Shown: piece after piece, positions 8,427 to 16,721 of the stretch | Position numbering within the stretch: the stretch's first letter is position 1 | How the letters are laid out: each line of letters opens with the position of its first letter | DNA from: Bacillus sp. ISL-45 | Lineage (GTDB): Bacteria > Bacillota > Bacilli > Bacillales > Cytobacillaceae | Direction: 5' to 3' | Assembly: GCF_018613195.1 (NCBI RefSeq) | Contig: NZ_JAGGQQ010000009.1 | Span: 186,001-250,000, forward strand | Length of the DNA: 64,000 nucleotides | The notes under the pieces: generated by a model | The model's database searches: none | What the model was told of the DNA's origin: nothing | Seen by the model: the letters and a program-made list of their open reading frames with translations, nothing else | Translations under genes and position numbers: made by a program

Positions 8427-8930
8427 CTATTTGTCAACATTATTCAGCGTGTTGGTCTCTGAATCTGATTTTTTTATGACAGAAATGCGGCCGTCTGTTT
8501 CTAGTACAACGGCTTCCACTTGTTCCATAGAATTGATGCCGCTGGAACGCGCAGCCTGGAGAATTTCAACCTCCAACACACGCTCTTTGACGATATTTTC
8601 TTTTAAATAATTGCCTTGATAATAAATCAGCTTCGGATCTGACTTAATTAGTTTCTTGAACAGGTCTGAACGGATGGAAAGCCATGCCACCGAGTACTGA
8701 AGTGCAATTAAGATGAAGAAGGCAGAGATTCCTTCAGCGAGGGCTACATTTTTATTCAACAAAATAGTTGCCAAAGTTGAACCAAGAGCCACGGTTACAA
8801 TCAAGTCGAAAGCATTCATCTTGGATAACGTTCTTTTTCCCGATATCCGCAGTATAAATACGAGTGCGGCATAAGCAAGTATTCCGACAATCAAGGTTCG
8901 CCAAACCGCATCCCATGAATTAAAGAACAT
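8427..8930 (-). CDS. DUF421 membrane protein (YetF/YcaP family)
   Basis: 167 residues. I chose the ATG at 8928-8930 because AGGAGGTGATGAA precedes it; the longer in-frame version upstream lacks a ribosome binding site. Three transmembrane segments at the N terminus are followed by the signature GKRTLSKMNAFDLIVTVALGS and the cytoplasmic beta domain typical of the family. YetF-type proteins are spore or vegetative membrane proteins of unknown role. It is convergent with the gamma-glutamyltransferase gene. Confidence 0.87.
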   Translation of the reverse strand: MFFNSWDAVWRTLIVGILAYAALVFILRISGKRTLSKMNAFDLIVTVALGSTLATILLNKNVALAEGISAFFILIALQYSVAWLSIRSDLFKKLIKSDPKLIYYQGNYLKENIVKERVLEVEILQAARSSGINSMEQVEAVVLETDGRISVIKKSDSETNTLNNVDK

Positions 8931-9095
8931 TTCATCACCTCCTATATGTTTTTTCCTAAATAAGCCGGGGCAAACATATATGAAAGGGGGAATACTATCC
9001 AATAGATATCAATGGTGTGTTAACTATTAGCTGTCATATTGCACATTCGCCCATTTTTAGGTAGGATGTTAGTGGTAGTGAAAGGAGAGAGAATT

Positions 9096-9281
9096 TTGGG
9101 TAATCCGATAAATGATAAAAATACGCAGGTGGTATTTTTGAAGCAGCGTTTGGATATGTTTGCTGAGTTGCTTGAAGCAATTGATCCAGTGGAAGCGGAC
9201 TTGGAGGATATCGACCGCATGATCCAGATCGTTGAAGAAATGGACGCGAAATGCCGCGAGTTTAAGCATCGCGATTTGTAA
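9096..9281 (+). CDS. SE1561-like small protein
   Basis: 61 residues starting at a TTG that follows AAAGGAGAGAG at good spacing. A longer frame from 9039 lacks a ribosome binding site. The sequence is helical and acidic (QRLDMFAELLEAIDP, then EDIDRMIQIVEEMD), resembling the small conserved Firmicute proteins annotated as SE1561 family. The function is unknown. Its stop codon overlaps the following terminator. Confidence 0.65.
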   Translation: MGNPINDKNTQVVFLKQRLDMFAELLEAIDPVEADLEDIDRMIQIVEEMDAKCREFKHRDL

Positions 9282-9310
9282 GAGACCTTTTATGTGGTCT
9301 CTTATTTTAT
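9280..9310 (+). terminator. Terminator of the SE1561-like gene
   Basis: The stem AAGAGACC / GGTCTCTT around a seven-base loop is followed by a T-rich stretch. Confidence 0.8.
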
Positions 9311-9329
9311 TTCATAAACTTTTCCGGTG

Positions 9330-9502
9330 TTCGCTCCAGCGCCTAGCCAGTTTTCATACCGAGTATCCTCTTCGAGTATTTTGTGAGAAGCGTTAGCTTT
9401 GAGCAGCTAGAGAGCTTGTCTAGCTGCGGCTTCTAATTGGGAGGCGCGGCGTTGTAGACGGGCAACGCTTGTCGGGGCTAACCAAGGCGCTTCCGCTTTT
9501 CG
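9330..9502. repeat. Dispersed intergenic repeat
   Basis: This non-coding block contains CGCTCCAGCGCCTAGCC and then a 44-bp segment (9457-9500) nearly identical to 1607-1650. Shorter relatives occur near 11247-11289 (CTGGGCAATCCCTCCGC) and 63803-63835 (TCCAGCTCCAGCTGACC, TCGCTTGCGG). It occupies most of the 347-bp gap before the fumarase gene. Confidence 0.6.
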
Positions 9503-9529
9503 TATTTGTAAACGATTTCACTTTCTATC

Positions 9530-9558
9530 TTTAAATACATAGATGATAGGAGTATAAT
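9530..9558 (+). promoter_or_regulatory. Candidate sigma-A promoter of the fumarase gene
   Basis: TTTAAA at 9530-9535, a 17-bp spacer, and TATAAT at 9553-9558. The -35 is weak. Confidence 0.45.
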
Positions 9559-9628
9559 GATATCGGAGAAATTGTTATAAAATTTTCACATATAAAGAGA
9601 CAGCAAACAAGGGGAGAGGGGAAGTCAG

Positions 9629-11182
9629 ATGAATATTGAAAAGTTTCAGGAAAGCATGTACCAGCTGATTGTTGAAACATCCACGAACCTGCCTAGGGAT
9701 GTGCGCAGGGCGATCAAGTCGGCAGCGGAGCGTGAAAACGAGGGTACCCGTTCGGCGATGAGCCTTGATACGATCACGAATAATATTAAAATGGCTGATG
9801 ACAAGGTATCGCCTATATGCCAGGATACTGGGCTGCCAACCTTCAAGATCAAAACTCCGGTTGGCGCAAACCAGCTTGAAATGAAAAAAGCGATTTACAA
9901 CGCGATTGCACAGGCAACGAAGGACGGGAAGCTTCGTCCGAACTCCGTTGATTCACTGACGGGGGATAACAGTGGTGACAACCTTGGCGGAGGCACTCCT
10001 GTCATCAAGTTTGAGCAATGGGAAAAGGACTATATTGATGCTCGTCTGATTTTAAAAGGCGGCGGCTGTGAAAATAAAAATATTCAATACAGCCTTCCTG
10101 CAGAATTGGAAGGACTAGGACGTGCTGGACGCGATCTAGATGGTATCCGCAAATGTATCTTGCATTCGGTTTATCAGGCACAGGGACAAGGCTGCAGCGC
10201 CGGCTTCATCGGCGTTGGTATCGGCGGCGACCGTTCTTCCGGGTATGACCTTGCGAAAGAGCAGCTGTTCCGTACGGTAGACGATGTGAACACGCATCCT
10301 GACCTTCGCGATCTTGAAGAATATGTAATGGAAAATGCGAACAAGCTTGGAATAGGTACGATGGGCTTTGGCGGCGAAACGACACTTCTGGGCTGCAAAA
10401 TCGGTGTCATGAACCGAATTCCTGCAAGCTTCTACGTTTCCGTGGCCTATAACTGCTGGGCATACCGACGTCTTGGTGTTGCAGTAAATCCTGAAACAGG
10501 GGATATCCAGGAATGGATGTATCAGGAGGGTGAGAAGATCGATTTTGCCCAGCCTGCTGCCCAGGAAATTGCGGCAGCTGTTGAAGCACCGGCAGAAGAG
10601 AATGTTGTCACACTGACCGCTCCGATTACAGAGGAGCAAATCCGCGGGCTAAAGGTGGGAGATGTCGTGAAAATCAACGGCATGATGTACACCGGACGTG
10701 ACGCGATCCATAAGTATCTGTCAGACCATGATTCGCCAGTGGATCTGAATGGCCAGATCATCTACCATTGCGGCCCGGTTATGCTGAAGGATGAAGAAGG
10801 TAACTGGCAGGTGAAGGCAGCAGGCCCGACAACAAGCATTCGTGAGGAGCCTTATCAGGGCGATATCATGAAAAAGTTCGGCATCCGCGCGGTCATCGGC
10901 AAAGGCGGAATGGGCGCGAAGACGCTTGCTGCCTTGAAGGAGCATGGCGGTATTTACCTGAATGCCATCGGTGGAGCTGCCCAGTATTATGCTGACTGCA
11001 TTAAGTCAGTGGAGGGTGTTGACCTGATGAACTTTGGTATTCCTGAAGCAATGTGGCACCTAAACGTGGAAGGCTTTACTGCCGTTGTCACAATGGACTC
11101 ACACGGGAACAGCCTGCACGAGGATGTTGAGAAATCTTCCCTTGAAAAATTGGCACAGTTCGCAGATCGAGTTTACAAATAA
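9629..11182 (+). CDS. Fumarate hydratase, class I (iron-sulfur)
   Basis: A 517-residue fused class I fumarase interconverting fumarate and malate in the TCA cycle. The N-terminal alpha domain has the iron-sulfur region with cysteines in SPICQDTGLP, GGGCENKN and CILHSVYQAQGQGC. The C-terminal beta domain (about residue 335 onward) carries GDVVKINGMMYTGRDAIHKY and GKGGMGAKT. The length fits single-chain FumA-type enzymes. The start follows GGGGAGAGGGGAAG. B. subtilis itself relies on the unrelated class II enzyme FumC, so an oxygen-sensitive class I enzyme here is an additional or alternative route. Monocistronic. Confidence 0.93.
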   Translation: MNIEKFQESMYQLIVETSTNLPRDVRRAIKSAAERENEGTRSAMSLDTITNNIKMADDKVSPICQDTGLPTFKIKTPVGANQLEMKKAIYNAIAQATKDGKLRPNSVDSLTGDNSGDNLGGGTPVIKFEQWEKDYIDARLILKGGGCENKNIQYSLPAELEGLGRAGRDLDGIRKCILHSVYQAQGQGCSAGFIGVGIGGDRSSGYDLAKEQLFRTVDDVNTHPDLRDLEEYVMENANKLGIGTMGFGGETTLLGCKIGVMNRIPASFYVSVAYNCWAYRRLGVAVNPETGDIQEWMYQEGEKIDFAQPAAQEIAAAVEAPAEENVVTLTAPITEEQIRGLKVGDVVKINGMMYTGRDAIHKYLSDHDSPVDLNGQIIYHCGPVMLKDEEGNWQVKAAGPTTSIREEPYQGDIMKKFGIRAVIGKGGMGAKTLAALKEHGGIYLNAIGGAAQYYADCIKSVEGVDLMNFGIPEAMWHLNVEGFTAVVTMDSHGNSLHEDVEKSSLEKLAQFADRVYK

Positions 11183-11190
11183 TACTAACA

Positions 11191-11224
11191 AAAGGAGACT
11201 CGCTTTTTGAGAGTCTCCTTTTAC
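11191..11224 (+). terminator. Terminator of the fumarase gene
   Basis: The stem AAAGGAGACTC / GAGTCTCCTTT is followed by TT. Confidence 0.88.
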
Positions 11225-11287
11225 ATGCCTATCTGTGCTTATGACTCCTTGAGACGCTTGTAAGAGCTGGGCAATCCCTCCGCTTTT

Positions 11288-12298
11288 CTATTTCTTCTTT
11301 TTTGCGAGCTGGTCGCGGTCCACATTTCCCGGAGGCCTTTCCAGCCATTCATTTTCAATTTGGATATTCCCGCCATCTTCAGCAAAATTGGCTGTTTCCA
11401 TCAGGAATCTTGTGTAGGTCGCCCCGAGATCATGTCGCGGGCTTACTGCCATTGAATCTCCGAAGTTACGTACCTTTGCGGAGGACAGGTTTGAAATATG
11501 GAATAGCATCAGCTTATCTGAGTAAGGAGCCTGAGTCGATTCTGTAATCATAAACTGGCTTGGAATTGTTACAGGCAAGTCCTCTTTGTACATGATCTGG
11601 GAAAGTGTATTGTGCTGCTTGATATTGATTTTTTTTCCACGTAAAAAATAATTCCTTACTTCTTCATTCTTAGCCACCTGGCTGAATCCCATTACAAGGA
11701 TCGTTTTAACCGCATTGACCTGGATGTTCAGGAATAAATGGGTTATTTCCAAAGCTGAAAGAGGTCTTTTATCACCAAAATAACCATTAAAAAAGCTTTG
11801 TTTTTCAACAAAAGACGTCTCATTCGTTATCGGGATGTATGGCGGCCTGACATGCAATCCCTTCTTCAGCATCATTTCAGTTACCTTATTTGAAAGATTA
11901 AGGGTAGAAATATGGATATTCGTGATTGAATGGCGCAGGTCCATCTTCGAGAAACCAGGCAAAGCGACGCTGTAATAGAGCGCCCCATATTTGACCATCA
12001 TATCTAGATAGTTCAGGTAAAAACTATCTGAAAACAGCCTTGGGGCCTGTTCGTTCACGTCCGCCCCTGAAAATCCATTTGGTATTGCCATTCCTTCGTT
12101 TGAAAATAGTTCTTCCAATTCCGAGAGAATCTTCTTGCTCAATTGATCCGCTGATATCAGGCAATCCTTAATCTCCTCGTCTTCCACATTCAATAGAAAA
12201 TGCCTGAACATGCAGGCAGCCATTGAGTTAGCCATGTATATATTCCAAAGATTGCCCACTTCTCCAGATGTCCAATTAATTTTTTGTTCTTCTGACAT
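11288..12298 (-). CDS. DUF3231 family protein
   Basis: 336 residues from the ATG at 12296-12298, which follows AAGGAGAAAGTT. Upstream in-frame methionines lack ribosome binding sites. The protein has two similar helical halves (about 5-165 and 175-325); each begins with a TSGEVGNLWN- or LSALEITHLFL-type helix, as in DUF3231 proteins. These occur in spore-forming Bacillaceae and are related to CotF-like helical proteins; their role is unknown. The Lys-rich end (AKKKK) is notable. Divergent from pdaA, sharing a 120-bp intergenic region. Confidence 0.8.
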   Translation of the reverse strand: MSEEQKINWTSGEVGNLWNIYMANSMAACMFRHFLLNVEDEEIKDCLISADQLSKKILSELEELFSNEGMAIPNGFSGADVNEQAPRLFSDSFYLNYLDMMVKYGALYYSVALPGFSKMDLRHSITNIHISTLNLSNKVTEMMLKKGLHVRPPYIPITNETSFVEKQSFFNGYFGDKRPLSALEITHLFLNIQVNAVKTILVMGFSQVAKNEEVRNYFLRGKKINIKQHNTLSQIMYKEDLPVTIPSQFMITESTQAPYSDKLMLFHISNLSSAKVRNFGDSMAVSPRHDLGATYTRFLMETANFAEDGGNIQIENEWLERPPGNVDRDQLAKKKK

Positions 12299-12418
12299 AA
12301 CTTTCTCCTTAGGGTTTTGTATGTTTTTACTATTCGCCATTAAAATTCGAGTTATACTTATAAGAATTTTTTTGACAAGCTGGCGAACACTAAGGAAAAA
12401 CATCAATGGAGGAACATC

Positions 12419-13228
12419 ATGAAAAAGATAGTTAAAGTTTTTCTTGCTTCAGCGATGCTGCTGTTGATTACCTTGCCAGCGACAACAGGTGCGGAGGTAA
12501 ACTCCAACTCACCATTGCACTGGGGTTTCAAGAAGGGCCGCAACGGAAGGCAGGCGGATGCCGGCAGGATGTTTGAGGTCATCCTTGAAGACCACGGAGC
12601 AGTCTACAAAGGAGACAAGAATTCAAAGGATATTTATTTAACCTTCGATAACGGTTATGAAAATGGCTATACTGAGCAAATCCTTGATATTTTAAGGGAG
12701 GAGAAGGTGCCGGCTGCTTTTTTCGTGACTGGCCATTATCTCGAGAGTGCTCCAGAGCTGGTTGCCCGAATGGCCAATGAAGGCCATATCATCGGTAATC
12801 ATTCATGGCACCATCCTGATATGACGAAAATCAGCGATGAGAAAATCAAAAAGGAACTGGAAATGGTCAGGGCTGAAACGGAAAGGATCACTGGAAACAA
12901 GCATATGGCGTATTTGCGTCCGCCGCGCGGGATTTTCAGCGAAAAGACGATGGCAGTTGCGAAGGAAGCTGGCTATACCCATGTGTTCTGGTCGCTCGCC
13001 TTCGTTGACTGGAATACCGACCAGCAAAAAGGCGCTCAATACTCTTATGATAAAATCATGACGCAGATCCACCCGGGCGCAGTCCTGCTGCTGCACACCG
13101 TATCAAAGGACAATGCCGACGCCCTCGGAAAAGTAATCAGGGATCTAAAGGAACAAGGCTACAATTTTAAAAGCCTGGATGATCTGATGCTAAGCAAAGG
13201 CGGAATGAAGGATCCGATGTTGTACTAG
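12419..13228 (+). CDS. pdaA: Delta-lactam-biosynthetic de-N-acetylase PdaA
   Basis: 269 residues with a Sec signal peptide (residues 1-25) and a NodB polysaccharide deacetylase domain. The visible catalytic motifs are TFDNGYENG (motif 1), GNHSWHHPD (metal-binding histidines) and RPPRG (motif 3), with a C-terminal LLLHTVSKDN. PdaA removes the N-acetyl group from muramic acid after peptide removal, the step before muramic delta-lactam formation in the spore cortex, and is needed for germination. The length is that of B. subtilis PdaA (about 263). TGGAGGA precedes the ATG. The paralogous vegetative deacetylases are less similar at the HWGFKK region. Confidence 0.92.
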   Translation: MKKIVKVFLASAMLLLITLPATTGAEVNSNSPLHWGFKKGRNGRQADAGRMFEVILEDHGAVYKGDKNSKDIYLTFDNGYENGYTEQILDILREEKVPAAFFVTGHYLESAPELVARMANEGHIIGNHSWHHPDMTKISDEKIKKELEMVRAETERITGNKHMAYLRPPRGIFSEKTMAVAKEAGYTHVFWSLAFVDWNTDQQKGAQYSYDKIMTQIHPGAVLLLHTVSKDNADALGKVIRDLKEQGYNFKSLDDLMLSKGGMKDPMLY

Positions 13229-13239
13229 TATGTATTTTT

Positions 13240-13263
13240 CCCGGCATCTTTTCTGGTGCCGGG
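13240..13263 (+). terminator. Hairpin after pdaA
   Basis: Perfect seven-base stem CCCGGCA / TGCCGGG, preceded by TTTTT and followed by only ATT, so it is a weak intrinsic terminator in the plus direction. Confidence 0.55.
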
Positions 13264-13300
13264 ATTATTGGAATTGGAAAAAAGGGCTCATTTTTTCCAG

Positions 13301-13420
13301 TTCGCCAATAAAATCGGATTTTCGCCAATAAAATAAAATTATCGCCAATAAAGTTGTGAACTTCGCCAATAAAATGAGATTATCGCCAATAAAATTGTGA
13401 ACTCCGCCAATAAAACATGA
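13301..13420. repeat. 20-21 bp phased array of CGCCAATAAA
   Basis: Six copies of CGCCAATAAA start at 13303, 13323, 13343, 13364, 13384 and 13405, giving spacings of 20, 20, 21, 20 and 21. The linkers alternate loosely between ATGAGATTAT-type and TTGTGAACT-type sequences. It fills the middle of the 318-bp gap between pdaA and the glycosylase gene; no reading frame is supported. Confidence 0.93.
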
Positions 13421-13546
13421 AAGGGCAAATTATCCCCCTGGTCTTCAACTCGATTTTGTGAAATAAGCGCCGGATTCTATACTATTTTCGTAAAAATCCT
13501 CTGAAAATGCTATAATACGGGGAAAATATTAAAGGGCGGTTTATAT

Positions 13547-14407
13547 ATGTGGGAAGAAAAGGTGTCATTTTCAGGACCCTATGATTTTGATTTAGCTTTA
13601 AGCAGGCTGGCGCTCGATCCTTTGCATTCTGTTGATATCGAAAAGCGGCATGTTAAGATTCCGCTTTCTTTTAACAATAAAAAAATCGTTGCAGAAGTCA
13701 TCGGAACTGGGACTCTGGAAAAGCCCGAATTCCTGATTCGTGCGGACAACGAAAAAGAAAGTACGCTCGATCGACTGTCCGAAATTTTTCAGTGGGATGT
13801 GAAATTGATTCAGATTCATGAGCATTTTCAGACGACGGAATTAAAGGACTTGTTCATTGAACATTATGGCACTCCGCTCGTTCTTGAGTTTGATCCGTTT
13901 TCAAGTTTGGTCAAGAGCATTATCCATCAACAGGTCAACCTTAAATTCGCTTTTACTTTAACAGAACGGTTTGTGAAATCTTTCGGGGAGGAACTGGATG
14001 GTGTCTGGTATTATCCTAACCCGGAAAAAGTAGCACAGCTGACAGTTGAACAGCTGCGGGAGTTACAGTTCAGCGGGCGGAAGGCTGAATATGTGATTGG
14101 AATCGCAGAAATGACAGCATCTGGCCAGCTTGATTTTGAAAAAATGAAGACAATGCCTGATGCGGAAGTCACCAGAGAATTGATAAAGATTCGCGGTGTC
14201 GGTCCATGGACGGTTGAAAACTTTTTAATGTTCGCGCTCGGGCGGCCGAATTTGTTTCCGATGGGGGACATCGGCATCCAAAATGCGCTGAAAAAATATT
14301 TCAGTTTGGAGGAAAAACCGACTCCTGCCGAAATGGAAAAGTTTAAAGAACCCTGGAACCCTTATTTAAGCTATGCTTCGCTCTATTTATGGAGAAGCAT
14401 TGAATAA
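13547..14407 (+). CDS. DNA-3-methyladenine glycosylase (AlkA/YfjP type)
   Basis: 286 residues of the HhH-GPD superfamily, which removes alkylated bases from DNA. The helix-hairpin-helix reads LIKIRGVGPWTVENFLM, and the catalytic aspartate lies in FPMGDIGIQ. The upstream SIIHQQVNLKFA matches the second helical signature. The N-terminal 90 residues are the beta domain found in AlkA and YfjP (B. subtilis YfjP is about 303 aa). It is followed after 15 bp by a TrmA-type methyltransferase, the same gene pair as yfjP-yfjO in B. subtilis. AAAGGGCGG precedes the start. Confidence 0.88.
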   Translation: MWEEKVSFSGPYDFDLALSRLALDPLHSVDIEKRHVKIPLSFNNKKIVAEVIGTGTLEKPEFLIRADNEKESTLDRLSEIFQWDVKLIQIHEHFQTTELKDLFIEHYGTPLVLEFDPFSSLVKSIIHQQVNLKFAFTLTERFVKSFGEELDGVWYYPNPEKVAQLTVEQLRELQFSGRKAEYVIGIAEMTASGQLDFEKMKTMPDAEVTRELIKIRGVGPWTVENFLMFALGRPNLFPMGDIGIQNALKKYFSLEEKPTPAEMEKFKEPWNPYLSYASLYLWRSIE

Positions 14408-14422
14408 TTGGAGTGAAGTTTT

Positions 14423-15970
14423 ATGAAAAAAGAGCAGCAAATAAAAGTAGATCAGCATACCAGAAAAGATCAGCACAACACCAATGGGGTGCAAAGCAAA
14501 GCCCAGCACAAGAAAAGTCCAGATAGCAAAGTCCAGCATAAAAAAGGTGTACAAAGTAAAGGCCAATATAAAAAAATGGGCCAGCAAACGAACAAAGACC
14601 AGCAGACAGCGAAGCTGGAGCTGAAACAAACCTTTCCGCTGACGATCAAGCGTCTTGGCATCAATGGAGAAGGCGTAGGCTATTTCAAGCGCCAGGTTGT
14701 GTTCGTGCCAGGTGCTCTGCCGGGTGAGGAGATTGTTGCGGAGGCGACAAAGGTCCACCCTAAGTTTGCTGAGGCAAAAATCAAGAAAATCCGCAAACAA
14801 TCAGAGCATCGGATCAAGCCGCTATGTCCGGTTTATGATCAGTGCGGAGGCTGCCAGCTCCAGCATTTGCGCTATGACCAGCAGCTTAATGAAAAGCGCG
14901 ATATTGTCATCCAGGCTTTGGAGCGCCACACAAAGCTGAAAATCGATGACCTGGATATCCGGCCAACGATTGGTATGGAGAATCCCTGGGGTTACCGGAA
15001 CAAGAGCCAATTCCAGGTAGGTGAAAAGGATGGAAAAGTGCTTGCCGGCCTGTATGGCCTGAACTCCCATAATCTGATCAATATCGAGCAATGCGCGGTA
15101 CAGCATCCGGCAACGACGAAAGCTACAGAAGTTGTAAAAGGCATTCTTCAGGATTTGAAGATCCCGATTTACAATGAGAAAAAGCACAAAGGGCTCGTGC
15201 GCACAATTGTTGCGAGAACGGGAGTCCAGACCGGGGAGCTCCAAATTGTCCTGATCACGACCAAAAAAGAGCTGCCGAAGAAGGATATCGTTATCCAGGA
15301 AATCAAGAAGCGCCTTCCTGAGGTGAATTCTATTGTCCAAAACGTCAACGGAGAAAAAACTTCTGTCATTTTTGGAAGCGAAACCGCAACGTTAGAAGGC
15401 AGCGATTTTATCCAGGAGACACTGGGAGACCTGCAGTTCGAATTGTCGGCTCGTACATTCTTCCAGCTGAATCCAGAACAGACCGTCAAACTCTATAATG
15501 AAGCGAAGGCAGCCGCGAAGCTGACAGGCAAGGAAAAGCTTGTGGATGCTTATTGCGGAGTCGGAACGATTGGGTTGTGGATGGCCGGTCAGGCAGGCGA
15601 TGTCCGTGGAATGGATGTCATTCCAGACTCTGTCGAGGATGCCAAAAAGAATGCCGAGAAGCACAAAGTCAAGCATGCAAGATTCTATATGGGGAAAGCG
15701 GAAGAACTGCTTCCAAAATGGCTGAAGGAAGGATGGCGTCCGGATGTGATTGTCGTCGATCCTCCGCGGACAGGCTGCGACGAGCAATTCCTCCAGACCG
15801 TCCTGAAAATCAAGCCAAAAACCTTTGTGTATGTATCCTGCAATCCTTCAACACTTGCAAAGGATATCACGACACTCGGCTCAAAATATAAAGTTGAATA
15901 CATTCAGCCAGTCGACATGTTCCCGCACACTTCTCAGATTGAGAGCGTCACGAGACTGGTGTTGAAATAA
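14423..15970 (+). CDS. TrmA-family 23S rRNA uracil-C5 methyltransferase (RlmD/YfjO-YefA type)
   Basis: 515 residues. After a TRAM domain (about 68-125) come iron-sulfur cysteines C135, C141 and C144 ([10 protein letters not shown]) and a fourth near residue 224. The SAM-binding segment reads [15 protein letters not shown], then DPPRTGCD, and the catalytic cysteine is C473 in [12 protein letters not shown]. The enzyme family makes 5-methyluridine in 23S rRNA. The first 66 residues are an unusual Gln/Lys-rich extension with three 10-residue repeats (residues 22-51) of the type [10 protein letters not shown]. The start follows GGAGTGAAG. It probably forms an operon with the glycosylase gene. Confidence 0.9.
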   Translation: MKKEQQIKVDQHTRKDQHNTNGVQSKAQHKKSPDSKVQHKKGVQSKGQYKKMGQQTNKDQQTAKLELKQTFPLTIKRLGINGEGVGYFKRQVVFVPGALPGEEIVAEATKVHPKFAEAKIKKIRKQSEHRIKPLCPVYDQCGGCQLQHLRYDQQLNEKRDIVIQALERHTKLKIDDLDIRPTIGMENPWGYRNKSQFQVGEKDGKVLAGLYGLNSHNLINIEQCAVQHPATTKATEVVKGILQDLKIPIYNEKKHKGLVRTIVARTGVQTGELQIVLITTKKELPKKDIVIQEIKKRLPEVNSIVQNVNGEKTSVIFGSETATLEGSDFIQETLGDLQFELSARTFFQLNPEQTVKLYNEAKAAAKLTGKEKLVDAYCGVGTIGLWMAGQAGDVRGMDVIPDSVEDAKKNAEKHKVKHARFYMGKAEELLPKWLKEGWRPDVIVVDPPRTGCDEQFLQTVLKIKPKTFVYVSCNPSTLAKDITTLGSKYKVEYIQPVDMFPHTSQIESVTRLVLK

Positions 15971-15972
15971 TG

Positions 15973-16006
15973 AAAGCGCCGGCCCAAATCAGGGGCCGGC
16001 GCTTTA
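15973..16006. terminator. Strong bidirectional terminator
   Basis: The stem AAAGCGCCGGCCC / GGGCCGGCGCTTT lies between converging genes. The TAA stop of the TetR gene lies at the outer edge of the stem. Confidence 0.93.
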
Positions 16007-16558
16007 TCGTATATTTGATAATCCTCTATTTATGAAGTTATAGATGATTTCTGCCATCTCTCTCGGTGTTTTATCCATCCCGTTCTCCACCCAGTTTTTA
16101 ATCACATAAATACTTCCGCTGACAACAAAGATATTAATATATTCAAATGTTTCGCGGTCATGCTGGCTGTCGGAAATCCAGTTTTTGAAGATGAATTCCT
16201 GGGTGATCATCATTCCTTTTTTCTGGAAGTGAATGTCGCTATTTTCGCTCAGAAGTGTCTGGCATACATCGCTATTCTTGGCAATATATTCGAGGATCTT
16301 CTCGGTCATCTTTAAAGCTTCTTCTTCTTTGGAAAAATTATATTGGTTAAGCGTTGATACCATGTCTACAATAAATTCCTCTTCAATTGCATTAAGCAGG
16401 TCATATTGACTGGAATAATGAGAATAGAATGTGGAGCGGTTGATGTCTGCCAGCTCACAGATTTCCTTAATGGTGATGTTGGAAATTGGCTTGTTTTTTA
16501 ATAAGTCCATCAGGCTTTCCTTTAAAACCATCCTTGTATATCTTTTACGTCTGTCCAT
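16004..16558 (-). CDS. TetR/AcrR family transcriptional regulator
   Basis: 184 residues from the ATG at 16556-16558, preceded by AAGGAAGG. A longer frame starting with TTG nine codons upstream is less likely. The N-terminal helix-turn-helix reads ITIKEICELADINRSTFYSHYSS, a typical TetR_N domain, followed by a helical ligand domain of about 120 residues as in YhgD-like regulators. It is divergent from an MMPL transporter gene, and palindromes suited to a TetR dimer cover the intervening promoter. Local repression of the transporter operon and of itself is the simplest reading. Confidence 0.88.
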   Translation of the reverse strand: MDRRKRYTRMVLKESLMDLLKNKPISNITIKEICELADINRSTFYSHYSSQYDLLNAIEEEFIVDMVSTLNQYNFSKEEEALKMTEKILEYIAKNSDVCQTLLSENSDIHFQKKGMMITQEFIFKNWISDSQHDRETFEYINIFVVSGSIYVIKNWVENGMDKTPREMAEIIYNFINRGLSNIR

Positions 16559-16596
16559 TTCCTTAAACCCTTCCTTTATTTTCAAAACATAGAGTT

Positions 16597-16681
16597 AAAC
16601 AACAGATATTGACTTTATGTTGTTTATTGCACGTTATATGCCCAACTGTTTGTTGAATAGACAACACGGTGTTTATATAAT
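16597..16681 (+). promoter_or_regulatory. Promoter and TetR operators of the MMPL operon
   Basis: TTGAAT at 16653-16658, a 17-bp spacer and TATAAT at 16676-16681 form a near-consensus sigma-A promoter 40 bp before the MMPL start. The palindrome TGTTG-AATAGA-CAACA (16651-16666) overlaps the -35. A second perfect inverted repeat AAACAACA / TGTTGTTT (16597-16604 and 16618-16625) lies upstream towards the regulator gene. The shared TGTTG / CAACA core suggests one repressor. Confidence 0.75.
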
Positions 16682-16721
16682 GATAAAGTGAAATGGCAAA
16701 AGACTCAAGTGAGGTTGAAGA

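Noticed and set aside
8935-8985. Sigma-B promoter for the DUF421 gene (GTTTGC, then GGAAAA on the minus strand)
   Set aside because: The -10 departs from GGGWAW in the key third G, so support is too weak.
9039-9095. Longer start for the SE1561-like protein
   Set aside because: No ribosome binding site; the TTG at 9096 has AAAGGAGAGAG at the right distance.
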